Source: CAZDSS01 sp964508185 (GTDB taxonomy: Bacteria > Pseudomonadota > Alphaproteobacteria > Sphingomonadales > Govanellaceae). From it: a stretch of 6,403 nt of DNA. Shown here in pieces: positions 5,252-6,403 of this stretch. Positions within the stretch are counted from its first letter, which is position 1; each line of letters starts with the position of its first letter. The notes under the pieces are model-generated. The model did no database searches, was not told the DNA's origin, and saw only the letters and a program-made list of their open reading frames with translations. The stretch is taken from assembly GCA_964508185.1 (NCBI GenBank), contig CAZDSS010000132.1, positions 1-6,403 of the forward strand, in the 5' to 3' direction. Both the position numbers and the translations under genes were made by a program.

Positions 5252-6403
5252 TTACGCCTTCACCCCGCGACGCGCCTTGACGAGCGAAAGAAGCTCGGCG
5301 GCCGCTTCGACGATATTGGTGCCCGGACCATAGATGGCGGCGACACCGGCCTTCTTCAGGAAGTCGTAGTCCTGGGGCGGAATGACGCCGCCCGCGATCA
5401 CCAGGATGTCGTCCGCGCCCTGGCGCTTCAGCTCGTCGATCAGGGCGGGCACAAGCGTCTTGTGGCCCGCGGCGAGGGACGAGACGCCGATCACATGGAC
5501 GTCGTTCTCGATCGCCTGACGGGCCGCTTCCTCGGGCGTCTGGAACAGGGGCCCGACGTCCACGTCGAAGCCGAGGTCGGCATAGGCCGTCGCCACCACC
5601 TTGGCGCCGCGGTCATGGCCGTCCTGGCCCATCTTCACGACGAGGATGCGCGGACGGCGGCCTTCCTCGGCGGCGAAGGCATCGATTTCCTTCTGGAGCT
5701 TCGCGAAGGCGTCGTCGCCTTCATAGGCCGAGCCATAGACACCGGACACGCTTCTGATCTCCGCCTTGTGACGCCCGAAAACGCTTTCCATGGCGTCGGA
5801 AATTTCGCCGAGGGTCGCCCGTGCCCGCGCCGCCTCGACGGCGAGCTCCAGGAGATTGCCGTTCTTCGCCGCCCCTTCGCGGATCGCGTTCAGCGCTGCG
5901 TCCACCCGCGCCTGATCGCGGGTTTCGCGGATCTTCTTCAGGCGGGCGATCTGCGCCTCGCGCACCGCCGTGTTGTCCACCTCGAGGATGTCGATGGGGT
6001 CTTCCTTGGCCGGGCGATACTTGTTGACGCCGACCACCACCTCTTCCCCGCGGTCGATGCGCGCCTGCTTGCGCGCCGCCGCTTCCTCGATCCGCAGCTT
6101 CGGCAGACCGGCCTCGACCGCCTTGGTCATGCCGCCCATGGCCTCCACTTCCTCGATGAGCTTCCAGGCCGCGTCCGCCAGTTCCTTCGTCAGGCTTTCC
6201 ACATAATAGGAGCCGCCGAGCGGGTCGACCACCTTGGTGATCCCCGTCTCTTCCTGCAGGACGAGCTGGGTGTTGCGGGCGATGCGGGCCGAGAAGTCGG
6301 TGGGGAGCGCGATCGCCTCGTCAAGCGCGTTGGTATGCAGCGACTGGGTGCCGCCGAGTGCCGCCGCCAGCGCCTCGATCGTCGTGCGGATCACGTTGTT
6401 GTA
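5252..6403 (-). CDS. scpA: Methylmalonyl-CoA mutase, C-terminal half (5' end outside window)
   Basis: The visible 383 codons, ending at TAA 5254-5252, are roughly the C-terminal half of an adenosylcobalamin-dependent methylmalonyl-CoA mutase, usually about 710-720 residues in single-subunit form. The enzyme interconverts (R)-methylmalonyl-CoA and succinyl-CoA in propionate and branched-chain catabolism. The fragment begins YNNVIRTT, then GGTQSLHTNALDEA (fragment residues 17-30), and shows VVDPLGGSYYVESLT (58-72) from the end of the catalytic barrel. A linker and helical region follow (about 80-245). The C-terminal B12-binding domain has ILVVKMGQDGHDRGAK (253-268), whose DxHxxG (Asp261, His263, Gly266) supplies the lower cobalt ligand, then GVSSLAAGH (306-314) and AGGVIPPQDY (337-346). 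The valine GTG at 6392-6394 is internal, not a start, because strongly conserved residues precede it. The joined barrel and B12 domain argue against the split small-subunit isobutyryl-CoA-type arrangement, but ethylmalonyl-CoA mutase cannot be fully excluded from this half alone. meaB follows directly. Confidence 0.95.
   Translation of the reverse strand, partial: YNNVIRTTIEALAAALGGTQSLHTNALDEAIALPTDFSARIARNTQLVLQEETGITKVVDPLGGSYYVESLTKELADAAWKLIEEVEAMGGMTKAVEAGLPKLRIEEAAARKQARIDRGEEVVVGVNKYRPAKEDPIDILEVDNTAVREAQIARLKKIRETRDQARVDAALNAIREGAAKNGNLLELAVEAARARATLGEISDAMESVFGRHKAEIRSVSGVYGSAYEGDDAFAKLQKEIDAFAAEEGRRPRILVVKMGQDGHDRGAKVVATAYADLGFDVDVGPLFQTPEEAARQAIENDVHVIGVSSLAAGHKTLVPALIDELKRQGADDILVIAGGVIPPQDYDFLKKAGVAAIYGPGTNIVEAAAELLSLVKARRGVKA

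Noticed and set aside
4303..5280. A 325-codon open frame on the plus strand opposite meaB
   Set aside because: It is a mirror frame of the clear MeaB GTPase, rich in Arg/Asp/His/Gly, with no domain and no convincing ribosome-binding site.
6392..6394. GTG as the start codon of the mutase gene
   Set aside because: The codons to its right continue the conserved YNNVIRTT of the mutase up to the window edge, so this is an internal valine of a truncated view, not a start.

Overview
The window is GC-rich, tightly packed chromosomal DNA. It most likely comes from an alphaproteobacterium, plausibly of the Rhizobiales or a neighbouring order. The reasons are a CobT-type aerobic cobaltochelatase subunit, a zinc-motif-free L28 of alphaproteobacterial type, and a methylmalonyl-CoA mutase followed by meaB, all with strong G/C preference at third codon positions. 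No RNA gene, insertion sequence, CRISPR array, attachment site or phage gene is visible. The placement is from remembered family resemblance, not from a search.

Layout from left to right. (1) At 1-494 (+) lies the C-terminal part of cobT, which enters from outside the window. (2) At 491-1441 (-) is a ten-helix EamA/DMT-family transporter convergent with cobT; the two genes share one CTAG as both stop codons. (3) At 1546-2349 (-) is a dienelactone-hydrolase-family protein with a Tat-like N-terminus. It lies upstream of the transporter gene and points the same way, with a 104 bp GC-rich gap holding two inverted repeats. (4) At 2350-2534 is a divergent, relatively AT-rich regulatory region with a good sigma-70-like promoter and a short palindrome near the predicted transcription start. 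(5) At 2535-3686 (+) is an exported protein of the esterase-like/phytase-like family. (6) At 3743-3769 is a strong, probably bidirectional, terminator. (7) At 3796-4092 (-) is rpmB (ribosomal protein L28), with its own promoter. (8) At 4186-5190 (-) is meaB, and at 5252-6403 (-) is the C-terminal half of the methylmalonyl-CoA mutase gene, which runs off the right edge. These two look like one transcript, scpA-meaB.

Cobalamin ties the two ends together. CobT is part of the CobNST complex that inserts cobalt during aerobic corrin synthesis. Methylmalonyl-CoA mutase uses adenosylcobalamin to interconvert methylmalonyl-CoA and succinyl-CoA, and MeaB is the GTPase that protects and loads that mutase. 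The genes between them (transporter, hydrolase, esterase-like protein, L28) have no evident role in B12 metabolism. I see no clear sign of an undescribed multi-gene system. The points worth a second look are mostly regulatory: a stop codon embedded in the rpmB -35 box, the divergent control region with two possible starts, and intercistronic hairpins.
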